The notes beneath the pieces are model-generated. The model was not told where the DNA came from, did no database searches, and worked only from the letters and a program-made list of their open reading frames with translations. From contig OY744463.1 in assembly GCA_963556145.1 (NCBI GenBank), positions 868,001-932,000 of the forward strand: a DNA stretch of 64,000 bases. Reading direction: 5' to 3'. This document shows, one piece after another, positions 54,428 to 64,000 of the stretch (position 1 is the stretch's first letter; every line of letters starts with the position of its first letter). Both the position numbers and the translations under genes were made by a program. Source of the stretch: Hygrocybe punicea (Eukaryota; Basidiomycota; Agaricomycetes; Agaricales; Hygrophoraceae).

Positions 54428-56282
54428 TTACTCTCCTATTGGTCCCCGTTCATTTCCGTATTCAACAACGACACAGGGCGCCCCATCCATAGGCTTCACT
54501 GGGACGCCTATCATCGATCTGTTTGCCTCCCATCCCAACTCCCCTCTCAAATCCTCATAGAATTCCTTCGTCATCCCCGCTCTCTCCCGATCGCCCTCAT
54601 TGAAAGGGCCTTTGACCTCCCCCTTCCAGCCCTTCTTCACCTCCTCTCGAAAGGTAGACACAGGCTCCACTCCGTCCATCTCGCACACCCAGATAAACCA
54701 CCGATGCCCGGAGGTCACATGTGTTACTTCGTCGGCGTGTATCACCTCCAACGCAGCGACACTCTCCATGTCGCCTGCTCGCCGGAATCGCTCGATTGTG
54801 GCGGGGTTCACGTCGAGACCGCGGGCCTGGTGCACGAGGTGGATGATCGCGAGCCGGGCGCGAAGGGAAGTTGAGGTGATTCGTGCGGACTCCCAGAGCG
54901 ATGCGTGCACGGGCATACTTCCATAGGGTGTATCTGGTGATGTGGCAGAAAGACGCGAGGTGAGAAGGGTAAAGTGTTTCGATTCGTCGAGCGCCATTTT
55001 GGTGAAGTCGGAGAAGAAGGCTGGCGGCAAGTTGGGGTGGGAAGGGCCGAAACGTGCCATGATATCCCAGCTGAGCAAATAATGATATGCCCACTTCAAC
55101 AAAACCAACGAGAGCTTATTATATATAACTTACGCAAGATCAATTCTGAGATGGACGATGAGGTAAATGTATTAGATCATAAATATTAATGAAATCACTC
55201 ACGCCCATTGTTCGATATTTGCTAAAGCGTGAAGCATGACGGCTCTATTCTTTCGGTTCCTCACCTTGCCGGGATCAACAGTATTTCTCACAAACTGAAC
55301 TTCCCGAGGAGGCATATCGGGAGGGGAAGGTGGGTGCGGTTTTTTGTGGCCGATAGATGCAAGTTTTCCGGTGCGAAATAGCTGGACTGCGTGGCGGGTG
55401 CGCTCTACCTGTAGGTAAGCACCTGGCTTGGTAAGGAAGGCACACGATCTCGAGGATGGGAAGACCTTTACCTTTAATGCGGGATGTGGAGTGTTGAGGA
55501 TCAGAACTGCCCACTCTAGGAGGGTCACCGGTACACCCTCAGTTGGCACGACGTCTTCCATGACTTGTTTCGATGACAAAGTAACCGAGGACGGAGTCGT
55601 TGCGAGGGAGCGTGGCGGCGGGTCTGAGAATTCTGGTTACAATGTATAAAAATCAGTTTGATAAATACATTTGGCAGATTTCAGTATCAAAAAGACCTTC
55701 CGATACCGGACGAAGTTCGACCAATCGCCAATGAGTGCCTCCTTCAGCTGGAGTTTCGATCCAAACTTTGTCAATTCCGTCTGGGAGATCGGGTTTCACC
55801 TGCACAGCATAAGTGCACGCTCTCAGGCCAGTCTCGCTCTTGCCAGTGCGGAGGTCAAAGTCATATCTGTCGATAGAGATTTCTCGTCGTTGCGATAGAA
55901 ATGAGTATTTGGGTTTACCTGTGCCAGGGACAGACAGCCACTACAGTACTCTCGCATTCCTCGATCTCGGCATGAGATAAGTCTGCTCCGAGATGGGGAC
56001 AGGTGGACTCCATAACGTAGATCTGTTTGTTATTCAACTCTGGTGTGTTCTGTAGGGAGTCCCGCGGGTGATCATTTGAACTGGAAGACAAACGGAACAA
56101 GATCAAGGACTTGTATGTCCCCTCTTCGGATCGCAAGGTCAAGAAGAATCGAGAATGCGTGAGCAGAGTTGTATATGGAGAAATTCTGTGTTGATTTTCT
56201 ATTTTAAATACACATACAGCAGCACATCAATCGAGGTTACGCACTGAAGAGACACTACTGGAGACCGACTCCCTTGTGCCAT
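54428..56282 (-). CDS. Rieske [2Fe-2S] plus ferritin-like (DUF455) fusion protein
   Basis: Seven exons: 56282-56245, 56185-55919, 55866-55697, 55632-55472, 55408-55203, 55145-55134 (12 nt) and 55070-54428. Introns are 52-64 bp, GT-AG, total 1497 nt, 498 residues. Residues 75-101 carry the Rieske ligands (C75-P-H77-L-G and C98-P-W-H101), which would bind a 2Fe-2S cluster for electron transfer. From ~190 a DUF455/ferritin-like region follows: ALKVERTRHAVQLFR, ANIEQWAIDLAWDIMARF, DESKHF (E314xxH317) and DEVTH (E399xxH402), with Glu/His residues placed as diiron ligands. Function is unproven; an oxidase or hydroxylase with its own electron-transfer domain is plausible. The start is ATG 56282, since the frame closes only with that exon. 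It is divergent from the gene at 56556. The gene appears intact. Confidence 0.88.
55134..55145 (-). other. 12-nt microexon of the Rieske/DUF455 gene
   Basis: Flanked by GTGAGT...CTCAG (55146-55202) and GTAAGT...GCTCAG (55071-55133). It completes QWAIDLAWD across the junctions and keeps the frame. Skipping it would delete four residues of the first ferritin-like helix. Confidence 0.82.
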
Positions 56283-56555
56283 TACGCTGATGAGGTTGTC
56301 CGCTTGCTTTCGTTACAGGGAACTTGGAACGAATATATGTAGTTCTGGTTACATGTATTTCCGAGTCGGAAAAGCTTGTTCGCACATGCGAAAAATACAC
56401 GGATAAGTAAGATGTGCAACAGTACTACAACTTGAACCTGGTGCCTTCCATGGCCACCACCCAACTCTCCAAGTCACCGTTGTTATTCTATTAAGTTTCT
56501 ATTGTGCACATATTGGCTTCACATTCACTTAATCCTTCGTTTGCTTTTCCGAATC
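56283..56555. promoter_or_regulatory. Shared 273-bp divergent promoter region
   Basis: The only sequence between two opposite start codons (56282 minus, 56556 plus). No clear TATA box is visible. CT-rich tracts lie near both starts. A common control region is inferred from the arrangement. Confidence 0.5.
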
Positions 56556-59242
56556 ATGTCTGCCCTTGGGTCTTCGGAGATCATGGAAGAGCTTAATGCT
56601 CTCTTCGACTGGAATCCCCCTCCTCTAGGCCTCGCCCCGCCCGAAGAAGGAGGCAGCCGCTCCAAAAACACTCGCCCACCAGCGTTTTATGACAAGCATC
56701 TTGCTCCTCATCTCGTTCTCAAGACAATCCAACACGTTAAACACCTTCACAAGAAAATTGCGCGCGTCGTCGATAACAAACTCAAATCTATCGAAGAAAG
56801 AGGGATCATACTACCTCCTCCGACAGAAGGCTTCGATGATCATGAACATCACATGCGAGTAGTGAAGAAAAGGGAAAAACTGATGAAGAATGACACTTCT
56901 GTCGCAGAGTTCTACCTCGTCGCCATAGTCCCTTACTGTGATTATGTCGCCTCAACTCTTTCTCTACACCCTAGCGTTTGGGACACTGCTCTAGCTTGGT
57001 CATTGGTACCTCAGAATCATGGTCACGCCATCAGTGATGGCTCTCTGCAGGTAAAATCCCCAGAGACAACCTTCAAACGAGGGCGAGATAGCGAAGAAAC
57101 GTGGGACTTTGTAGACGAAGACAAACGGACTCCATTGATGGAGATCAAGACCCGATACCGTGACTTGGCGACATGGGAGATCAAGAGTTTGTCCGTAGGA
57201 CACAAAGACGTGATGTTCTCGCTCTTGACTCTGGCGTTTAATGGCGAATTCAGATGGGTATTTTGCCAAGGTGACCCTTGTCCGTCGAAAAGATATGGTC
57301 ACGTAACGCAGAGACGGTTCATGGGTTGGGATGCCCCTGCAACACTCTCACTGGTTACGACACCTTGGATCGACCCTGACCTGGCTGAAGAGGATCAGTC
57401 CCAAACCTCACATACTGAGAGGAGTCGGGAAGATATCTTGGACGATTCTTTGAAACGAGGGGGATCCTCGTTACAAATTGTCAACGAATTTGACGAGCAG
57501 CTGAAGTACAACGCCAAAGGTGCTAGGAGTGGGAAGGCTGTTCCTAAGGCTGGACCGAGTCCGAAGCTAAGTCCATCAAGCAAGGGATTACTGAAACCGA
57601 GGTCGGGTGCCAACGCAAACACATCGATAGGACTTTGGCAGGCGAGGAGTGCGGACGTAGAATCTTCGTTAGGAGACTCGAAGGCTCCAAGCTTACTGAC
57701 GGCGCCAACAAATACGGCAGTGCCGGGCGGTCCAGGACCTCTTACCGCACAAAAACTTATCCAACAGGTCAGTAGATCTCTCATACAGGACCGGAATGAT
57801 GTTACTTGATTTTTCCGAAGGCCTGGGCGCAAGGTGTACGATGTAACACGACATTAATTATTTTGCATTCGGGAAATTTCGAATTCATCGCTGTTCGTCA
57901 TCGCCGCTCGCAAACGCTCTACATTTCTGATCTCCTTCATGTTCCGCATTTGGAACGCCCTGGTTATGGAAAAGTGCAAATCGGCATTTATATCGAGGCT
58001 GTAGAGGATGCATTTCTCCGAAATGAGTTGGACAAAGTGGACCCTCAAGGCGACCTACCACCTGACGTTGATCCCTACATTCCTGGGGGAACAGACCAGA
58101 AGCGCCCAGATTCTGATGTGGATGACAAACATGCCCCAGCACCGCCGAAGAAGAAGTCTAGGCTGGGTCCACAGGGAGGTCGTCAAGCAAAAGATCCTGC
58201 ACCGGAGCCGAAGGATGATGATGCTCCTGAATCCGGTATTGGGGTAAGCGCACATGATGCAGTTTGCCTTTGTTACTGATTTTTCATATAATTTTAACAA
58301 GTGGGCGATGCAACAATTTCTATCTCGTGGGGTTCTTCTGCTGCACTTGAAGTACGACATCTACGATACTGTCAGGCCGGCCATTTTCTACCGTGGCGCT
58401 CGTATAAATTTGAACAATGACGGGGTCCCTACCCCGCCCACCTCTCCAGCTAAAAATTTTCCTAAGGATGTACGTCTGTTGCTGTTCTTGACTTCCCAGT
58501 TAGGCGAAGGAACGACTGGGATAACCCACGGCGGAATCCTTGAAGTCGAAATGGGAAATAAAAGCTCGACAATTGAAATTGCCGCCAAGCTCGCGTTCAC
58601 CGATGATCAGCAAGAACGCTTGGTCCAGGAGTTCTCCATTTATACCCACATGACACAGGAGGGTGTTGAAGGCATTCCGACCGCCCTTGGAGTTTTCCAC
58701 GATGCCGAGGAGGAAGGTCCCTCTTGTCTTCTGATGTCTCACAGCGGCACTTCACTTCAGGACCGGGGAACGTCCATTTCATCCGCTGAATGGTATGTTA
58801 TTTTAGTCGCTGGCTTCAAACTGCACAAATAAATGGAGCATATAACTTTAGTGTTGCATTTATGTCCGCATTGAAGTCGATCCATGCTGTGGGTGTTTTG
58901 CACGGTGACTTGCGTCTCGAAAATCTCCTCGTCAATGACTCGGGTGATGTAACAATTATCGATTTCGACCAAGCCCTGCAGGACGCTTCCGAAGACGACT
59001 TGAGGGAAGAAGAAGCGCTGTTTTATGATATGCTCCATGATATCATTGATGAAAACGAGAAGGAGAAGACTAGCAGTGTGGAGCCTGAAGTACCTGTTGT
59101 CACCAATGTAAAAGAGCAGGGCAAAGGCAGGGCGAAGCGTGTGATCGAGGATGAGGATACCACAGGAGGATCCACCGCGCAGGCATACAAACTTAGACCA
59201 CGCGACGCAACTGGAAAAGTTGTGGCCATCAAGCGGATCTGA
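56556..59242 (+). CDS. Agaricomycete kinase-like protein with possible nuclease-fold N-terminus
   Basis: Four exons: 56556-57767, 57821-58243, 58302-58792 and 58852-59242. Introns are 53-59 bp, total 2517 nt, 838 residues. Residues ~612-750 show kinase landmarks in order: LGEGTTG loop, K641 (IAAKLAF), E655 (LVQEFSIY), HGDLRLEN (D728, N733) and DFD (746-748). All catalytic positions are present, resembling fungal FunK1-type kinases. Residues ~185-245 contain MEIKT and WEIKSLSVG with nearby Asp/Glu, recalling a PD-(D/E)XK nuclease core. Some fungal effector-like proteins join such domains to kinases, but that link is inference. 430-520 is acidic/Pro-rich with KKKSR (nuclear-signal-like). The C-terminus ends LRPRDATGKVVAIKRI. 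No signal peptide. Confidence 0.8.
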
Positions 59243-59484
59243 GTGAAACGAAACAATTTGATTCCTGGTCACCGTGCTGGATCAACATGCGTTTTTGTTC
59301 TTTTTTTTGTTCTTTTTTTCTTTCCTTGTTTATTCTCCTTTGTTGCGGACCATATGCTAGAGAATACATGCTTGTAAACTACTGAAGGTCACTGATAAAG
59401 TGTGCAGGAGCAACAGGGAGGGCCAGTGGTGCCGGCCCAAGGGTGGAAAAGAGTCCACGAAATAAGGGTAACCTAGGGGTTATG
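59243..59484. other. 3' region of the kinase-like gene
   Basis: T-rich (TTTTTTTTGTTC near 59300) with no coding sequence. Likely the 3' UTR and terminator. Confidence 0.4.
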
Positions 59485-59722
59485 TATGGAAACCGAGACT
59501 GACCTGCTCAAAAACCGTGACACAATGTGTGATAGCCGAAGGTGATAGTGTATGGACCCCGTGTACTTTTTCTTTATCAATGTACATAATGTTTATTACT
59601 ACATTCACAAGTCTCTTTTTGTAGTTGCAAGGTCATGATTCTAATATACATGGTGAAATTCTCAAAAGCATTGTGAGTAGTTTAACTACATTGGCACATA
59701 AGTTTATATGTGCTACTTTTAA

Positions 59723-59943
59723 CACTGCAAATATGAAGGGATTTGTAAATTTGACATAATCCAATAATTGTTAAGAAAGTTGGCAAACTCCAAAAATTCA
59801 TTCCAAATAAAGCAATGATTGCCATTTATAAAAATAAAGGGTTCAATATTTTATGAATTTGTTGAGTATCTTACAAATTATTAATACGTTTATAGATTAT
59901 TTTAGCATATGTCAAATTTACAAATCCCTTGATGTTTGCAGTG
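59723..59943. mobile_element. 221-bp MITE with TAA target duplication
   Basis: TIRs of ~35 bp (CACTGCAAATATGAAGGG at the left; two mismatches to the right end) are flanked by TAA (59720-59722 and 59944-59946). The opposite TIR of the host element (about 62470-62490) shows the site without the insertion. A 3-bp TWA duplication suits PIF/Harbinger; CACTG ends also recall CACTA. Confidence 0.85.
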
Positions 59944-60157
59944 TAAGTAATTAGGATATGATAAAAGAATGAGGAAAGGGCCAGAAGGCACAGGAATGGC
60001 TAAGAAAGGGTTGGAAGGGGCAGGAAAGGTTATGGAGGGTGCAAGAGGGAGTCAGGGAGGTTTAGAGGGGCCAGGGAGGGCCAAAGTGCAGGGAAGGGCA
60101 GGGGCAGGCTCAGGTGAGCTCAGGGGGGGGCCATGCAAGGGGGTGTGAGAGGCCAGG

Positions 60158-60436
60158 TAGTGTATTGCATGGGTATGGGTAAACCTGCAGGTTTTGCCAC
60201 AGGTATAGCCTCAGGTACAGACACAGGCACAGATTCTTGGACCCACCAGCTCTTTTTGAAGCCCTGGATCATCCACAATGGTCAAGTATTGAGCTAGATA
60301 TGCTTAAAATACTTTATTCTTGTATTTTAAGCATATCCAGGGCTTAAAATAACAGGTGAACCTGCAGGTATTGTACCAACGGGTGCAGGTATGGGTACAG
60401 CTAAAAATACCTGAGGGTTACCCATGCAATACACTA
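60158..60436. mobile_element. GGGTATGGGTA-type hAT-like MITE
   Basis: Perfect 18-bp TIR TAGTGTATTGCATGGGTA (60158-60175 and 60419-60436). Flanking 8-mers AGGCCAGG and AGGACAGA agree at six of eight positions. Inside, TATGCTTAAAATAC and GTATTTTAAGCATA form a hairpin (about 60299-60335). It shares ACCCATACC motifs with 37572-37890. Confidence 0.75.
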
Positions 60437-60439
60437 AGG

Positions 60440-62230
60440 ACAGAGGGGTTGTGAGATGTTCAGGGGGTTGGATGGCGCAGGGAAGCACTGGTGCTGCAGT
60501 TCTGGTGCCTCTTTGTTACCCTCATTGCCATCACCTTGAAAGCACATTTGATGTGTTCTGTATTCATGAGGTAATCTTGAGCGGTATCTGGGGGGGAGGT
60601 GAGAGATCTATGTTGAAGAAAAATAAAATGTACTTGGGTTGGAGTGCAGGCACACCACACCTCCAACCCTTTTTGCCATTGTACTGTAACTGTTGTTGGT
60701 GTGGTCACCATTGCAGTCATTGTGGTTGTGGTTGTGGTTTGGTTGTGGTCATGGCAGTTGCAGTCATCACCCTCAATGCCTGTTTGGTTTGGTTTGCACT
60801 GCTTTCTTGATGGTGGTTGTGACCTGTTACCATCATCATAAAGGTGTGGTGTGGCAGTGGGTGGCCAGTTGGTGACCCTGACCTGCACCTGTGGAACCCA
60901 TTATATAATTATCAAGTTGTTGTGACGGCAAGTGTCAGGGTAGACCTGGATAGGAATCTACAGTAAGGGTGACCAGCTAGAAAGTGATCTGAGGAGTCTT
61001 AGGTCTTGTATAGGTTGTCGTAATTAATCCAACCAAGATCTGGGGGTTCTGGAACAGAGGGGAAGTGTAGGGGGAAGATGAAGAGGAATATGGGAGATAC
61101 AATGAGGGTACTAAATGGTAGATCTGAAGTGTGGTAATAAGCTATATTTTGTAGTGTAAAAGCACAACTTTTATACTACTGGAGAGAATCTTGTGCTGTA
61201 TACTATAAGCAAAGGAAGTAACTGATAGCGGTGAAGTGGGGAGGTAGATAGGAGAAGAGACCTATGTACTGAGAGATGGGAAATGAAGATATGTGATGTA
61301 CAAGTATATATATACTGATTCCAAGTCATTAGGAACATCACATCATGGGTAGGAACAATTTCAGAGGTGGAATCCAGAGTGGAATCGGTGGAAAGGAGTG
61401 GAATCAATGATATTGGAGTGGAAGTGGATGGGAACAATGTGGGACATGAAGAGGATATGATTCCAGACAGTCCAGAGCCTCTACATCATGATAAATGCTA
61501 GAAAGGGTGGGGAGACACCAATGTGTTGGCAACCTGCAGGTGACCCACACACCACCCCATACCTATGCAAGGGTACACCCATTGCACCCAACCCCTCACT
61601 GACCTGCAGGTCATTCAGGTGTCAGCATACCATGATAGTCCTTGTGGGGGAGGGTGCATGGGGTATGGGAGTGCATGGGAAGGGTGTGTGTGAGGACACA
61701 AGGCATAGAGAAGGGAAGGGCAGGGTGGTGGAGTTGCAAACAATCTGTGGGGAGCTCATTAGTTACTGAGGCTGCAAAAACAGGTGTGAAAGGTAAACTT
61801 GCAGCTTGCACTTTCATAATACTTCTCATGAATAATGAATGGTCAGGTCCATTGTGAATAGCAGCTGATTTGAGGGGTGGGGAAAGTATAGCTGTAAAGT
61901 GTATGAGCAAGGCATACATTCTAGGGAAGAAGTGCAGGAGGTGTTGGAGAGCATAATGTACAAGTAGTGGAGGTTGAAATTGGTGAGAAAGTGGCATAGG
62001 ACATGAAATCCAGACTGTCAAATTGTCAAATGTGGAACACACTGTGATGTGACTTGTTGTCCTCTTCAAGTGGTTCTCCTCACTCTTGACAATACTCTCC
62101 TCATGATCATCACATCATGTGATGCGGATGTGTAAGGCAAACAGTGGAGGGATAGAGTAATGTGTGCATAATAGTATTTGCTGACAAACATCCTGCACCA
62201 CTCCAGTCACCCATCCCAACTCACCTGAGC
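60440..62230. other. Interior of the long-TIR element; no gene seen
   Basis: GT-rich and AT-rich stretches, with GTTGTGGTTGTGG near 60720-60750. Only short frames without domains. The 61000-62100 part has no repeats shared within the window. Confidence 0.45.
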
Positions 62231-62720
62231 CCACCTCCTGCTCTTCCCTACACTCTGGCCTCCTGCAGGTCCTCCCTGTCCACCCCTGAGCCCTCTAAAC
62301 CTCCCCAAGTCCTCTCACACTCTCCTGCACCTTTCACACCCTAACCAAGTTCTTCTTAACCTCCCTGACTCCCTCTTACACCCTCCCATAACCTTTCCTG
62401 CCCCTTACAACCCTTTCTTAGCCATTCCTGTGCCTTCTGGCCCTTTCCCCATTCTTTCATCATATCCCAATTACTGAAAAGTAGCACATCCATAAACTTA
62501 TGTGCCAATGCAGTTAAACTATTCACAATGCTCTTGAGAATTTCACCATGTATATTAGAATCATGACCTTGCAACTACAAAAAGAGACTTGTGAATGTAG
62601 TAATAGACATTATGTACATTGATAAAGAAAAAGTACACGGGGTCCATACACTATCACCTTCGGCTATCACACATTGTGTCACGGTTTTTGAGCAGGTCAG
62701 TCCCGGTTTCCATAGTTATG

Positions 62721-62990
62721 GGTATGTAGAGTATCATTAGTGATAATGTCATGAAAAATGAAAAGTGAAAGTGAGAAAGCGCAATAGAGTAAGGTGGAAT
62801 AAAACAAATCAGAACAAGAATGAGTTAAACGTGTGAAAGTGAACAAGTGGGAATAGGATGGTATGAGGGGAGAGCGGAGAGTGTAGAGCGGAGCGCGGAG
62901 AAAGATAATGGAAGGGCAAGGTAACAACAGGGCTGACGTGGGCGCCAAAAGGCTATGCCTGGCTCTGAGCAGGACGTGTCGGGATGGGTA
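62721..62990. other. Intergenic; probable 3' end region of the non-LTR element
   Basis: GAAAGTGAGAAAGCG-type purine-rich sequence with no coding frame. No poly-A tail could be pinned down for the minus-strand element. Confidence 0.35.
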
Positions 62991-62997
62991 GGCATGG

Positions 62998-64000
62998 CTA
63001 TTGGTTGGACTGCAATTCTGGTATGCTGCCAAACGTCTCCTTTAGTCTCCCTGTGTCATTGACGAAGCGGAACAAGGCTGGGAGATATTTCAGCGCTGAC
63101 AGAAGTTTCTTGATGTACCCGGCGTCGCGTCCCATTATGCGCCTCATCCTGTCACGCGCATGTTCGTGGGCTGGGCATCGGACGAGACAATGCTCGATGG
63201 TTTCATGGCTTCTCTGGCAACACGGGCATACCAGGGAGTCTGCACGCTGGATTCTGTGCAGGTGGTGGTTTAGTCCGATATGTCCCATCCACAGTTGCAT
63301 GAGGATGGCCGCGTGTTTCTTTGGTAGTGATGCCGTCATGCATCGATATGTCGATGGTGAGAAGGTTGGGTCGATGTAGTTTACTCATGCGAAGTGGGTG
63401 GAGTCATGCCAATATTCCATTGCTCACTCACAGAGCCCAGCAAGGAAAGTATGTCATACTGCCATTTTGCTAAAGGGTAGTTTCTTGCTCAGGTCTGCTG
63501 GTAGTCGCTCATTTGAAGAGACTCTGCCTCTCGCCGCATTTTTAGCCTTCGTATCTGCCCTCTCGTTGGCTTCCACCCCCTTGTGTCCCGGCATCCATCG
63601 CAATACTAAATTCAGGTCATCATGTCTCCGTCTTGTCATTTCCAGTCTTTTGTGAAAGATGTCGAAGATGTAGTGTGATGGCGCCGGTTTTATAAGGGTT
63701 GACGCCCGGATTGCTGCCTGGTTGTCGGTGTACATTGAGATGGTTGTGACATTGCGCTCCTCCCTTATTAGCTCCAGCCCTAAGATCATGCCCACTCCCT
63801 CTCCTTCATATACACCGTGGTACTTTTCCGACCCCAGTCTAATTGCCTTACTCTTCCAGCCCCTTTGCCCCCTTCTCCTTAGAACTGCTGCCGCGCCTAT
63901 CATTCCTCTGATTCCAGCCCCATCGGTGTATACTTTAATGTCTGCATCATCTGCTCTCTCGCCCTCCAAAGCCTTCTCCTTTGTTTCACTAATTTGTATT
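62998..64000 (-). pseudogene. Non-LTR retroelement ORF2 C-terminus: RNase H and zinc finger (partial)
   Basis: Enters from the right edge. RNase H domain at 63969-63500: IKVYTDGAGIRGMIGAAAVL (Asp), YEGEGVGMILGLELI (Glu), MYTDNQAAI (Asp), LRWMPGHKGVEANERAD. After it, RHASI-type block KKHAAILMQLWMGHIGLNHH and a Cys-His finger (CPCCQRSHETIEHC) near 63180-63300 typify fungal Tad/I-type LINE ORF2 C-termini. The reverse transcriptase would lie beyond the window. Three TGA stops (first at 63454-63456, two more before 63339) interrupt one continuous frame, all possibly former CGA codons. Confidence 0.85.

Larger units (their letters stand above)
59485..62714. mobile_element. 3.2-kb element with long terminal inverted repeats
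   Basis: Ends TATGGAAACCG and CGGTTTCCATA are flanked by GTTATG on both sides (59479-59484 and 62715-62720). Inverted repeats are ~240 bp at high identity (landmarks GACTGACCTGCTCAAAAACC, GTGTATGGACCCCGTGTAC). They extend with more divergence to about 450 bp once the nested MITE is discounted. The interior (60440-62230) has no recognised protein domain. A 6-bp duplication does not fit the common superfamilies, so classification is open. Confidence 0.75.

Overview
The window reads as transposon-packed DNA from a filamentous basidiomycete, most likely an Agaricomycete. Spliceosomal introns are 48-64 bp. The mobile elements include a Plavaka-type transposase relic, a FAR1/SWIM-type Mutator element (MULE), Ty1/copia elements and a gag-protease family of the kind known from mushroom genomes. 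Two host genes look basidiomycete-like. No species call is possible from sequence alone. There are two 100-N scaffold gaps (7480-7579 and 33844-33943). I saw no rRNA, tRNA or CRISPR.

Layout. 1-5 kb: a small inverted-repeat element and a decayed minus-strand Plavaka transposase. 5-12.2 kb: a plus-strand retroelement-like gag-protease gene, split by a 2.8-kb near-perfect palindrome (6097-8866) that carries the first gap. 12.5-13.3 kb: a ~160-bp minisatellite. 13.9-17.0 kb: a MULE whose seven-exon frame closes exactly but holds two nonsense codons. 17.06-33.83 kb: a compound of nested inverted and direct repeats ending in TGTTACGGATCG / CGATCCGTAACA. It contains unrecognised conserved reading frames and a 7.8-kb LTR element (23818-31644) with no visible polymerase. 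That LTR element inserted into one arm of a foldback whose other arm keeps the empty site.

34.9-41.4 kb: a decayed minus-strand copia element (copia-A) with GATTG target duplications and a nested hAT-like MITE. 42.2-46.96 kb: a 33-36-bp minisatellite and a 4-kb inverted repeat. 46.96-54.23 kb: a nearly intact copia element (copia-B). Its 3' LTR is split by a 1.96-kb inverted-repeat element that carries an intron-containing Ras GTPase pseudogene. 54.4-59.2 kb is the only clear host island. It has a divergent pair: a Rieske plus ferritin-like (DUF455) protein with a 12-nt microexon, and a four-exon protein with a kinase-like C-terminus. 59.5-62.7 kb: a long-inverted-repeat element with two nested MITEs. 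63-64 kb: the RNase H/zinc-finger end of a non-LTR retroelement running off the right edge.

A recurring theme is loss of function by what look like C-to-T changes. TGA stands where CGA (Arg) is expected in copia-B, the MULE, the non-LTR element and the gag gene, which fits methylation/deamination-based repeat silencing. The most interesting leads are the 17-34 kb compound element with its uncharacterised protein family, the polymerase-free gag-protease gene with a long tail of unknown function, the Ras-carrying element and the microexon gene.
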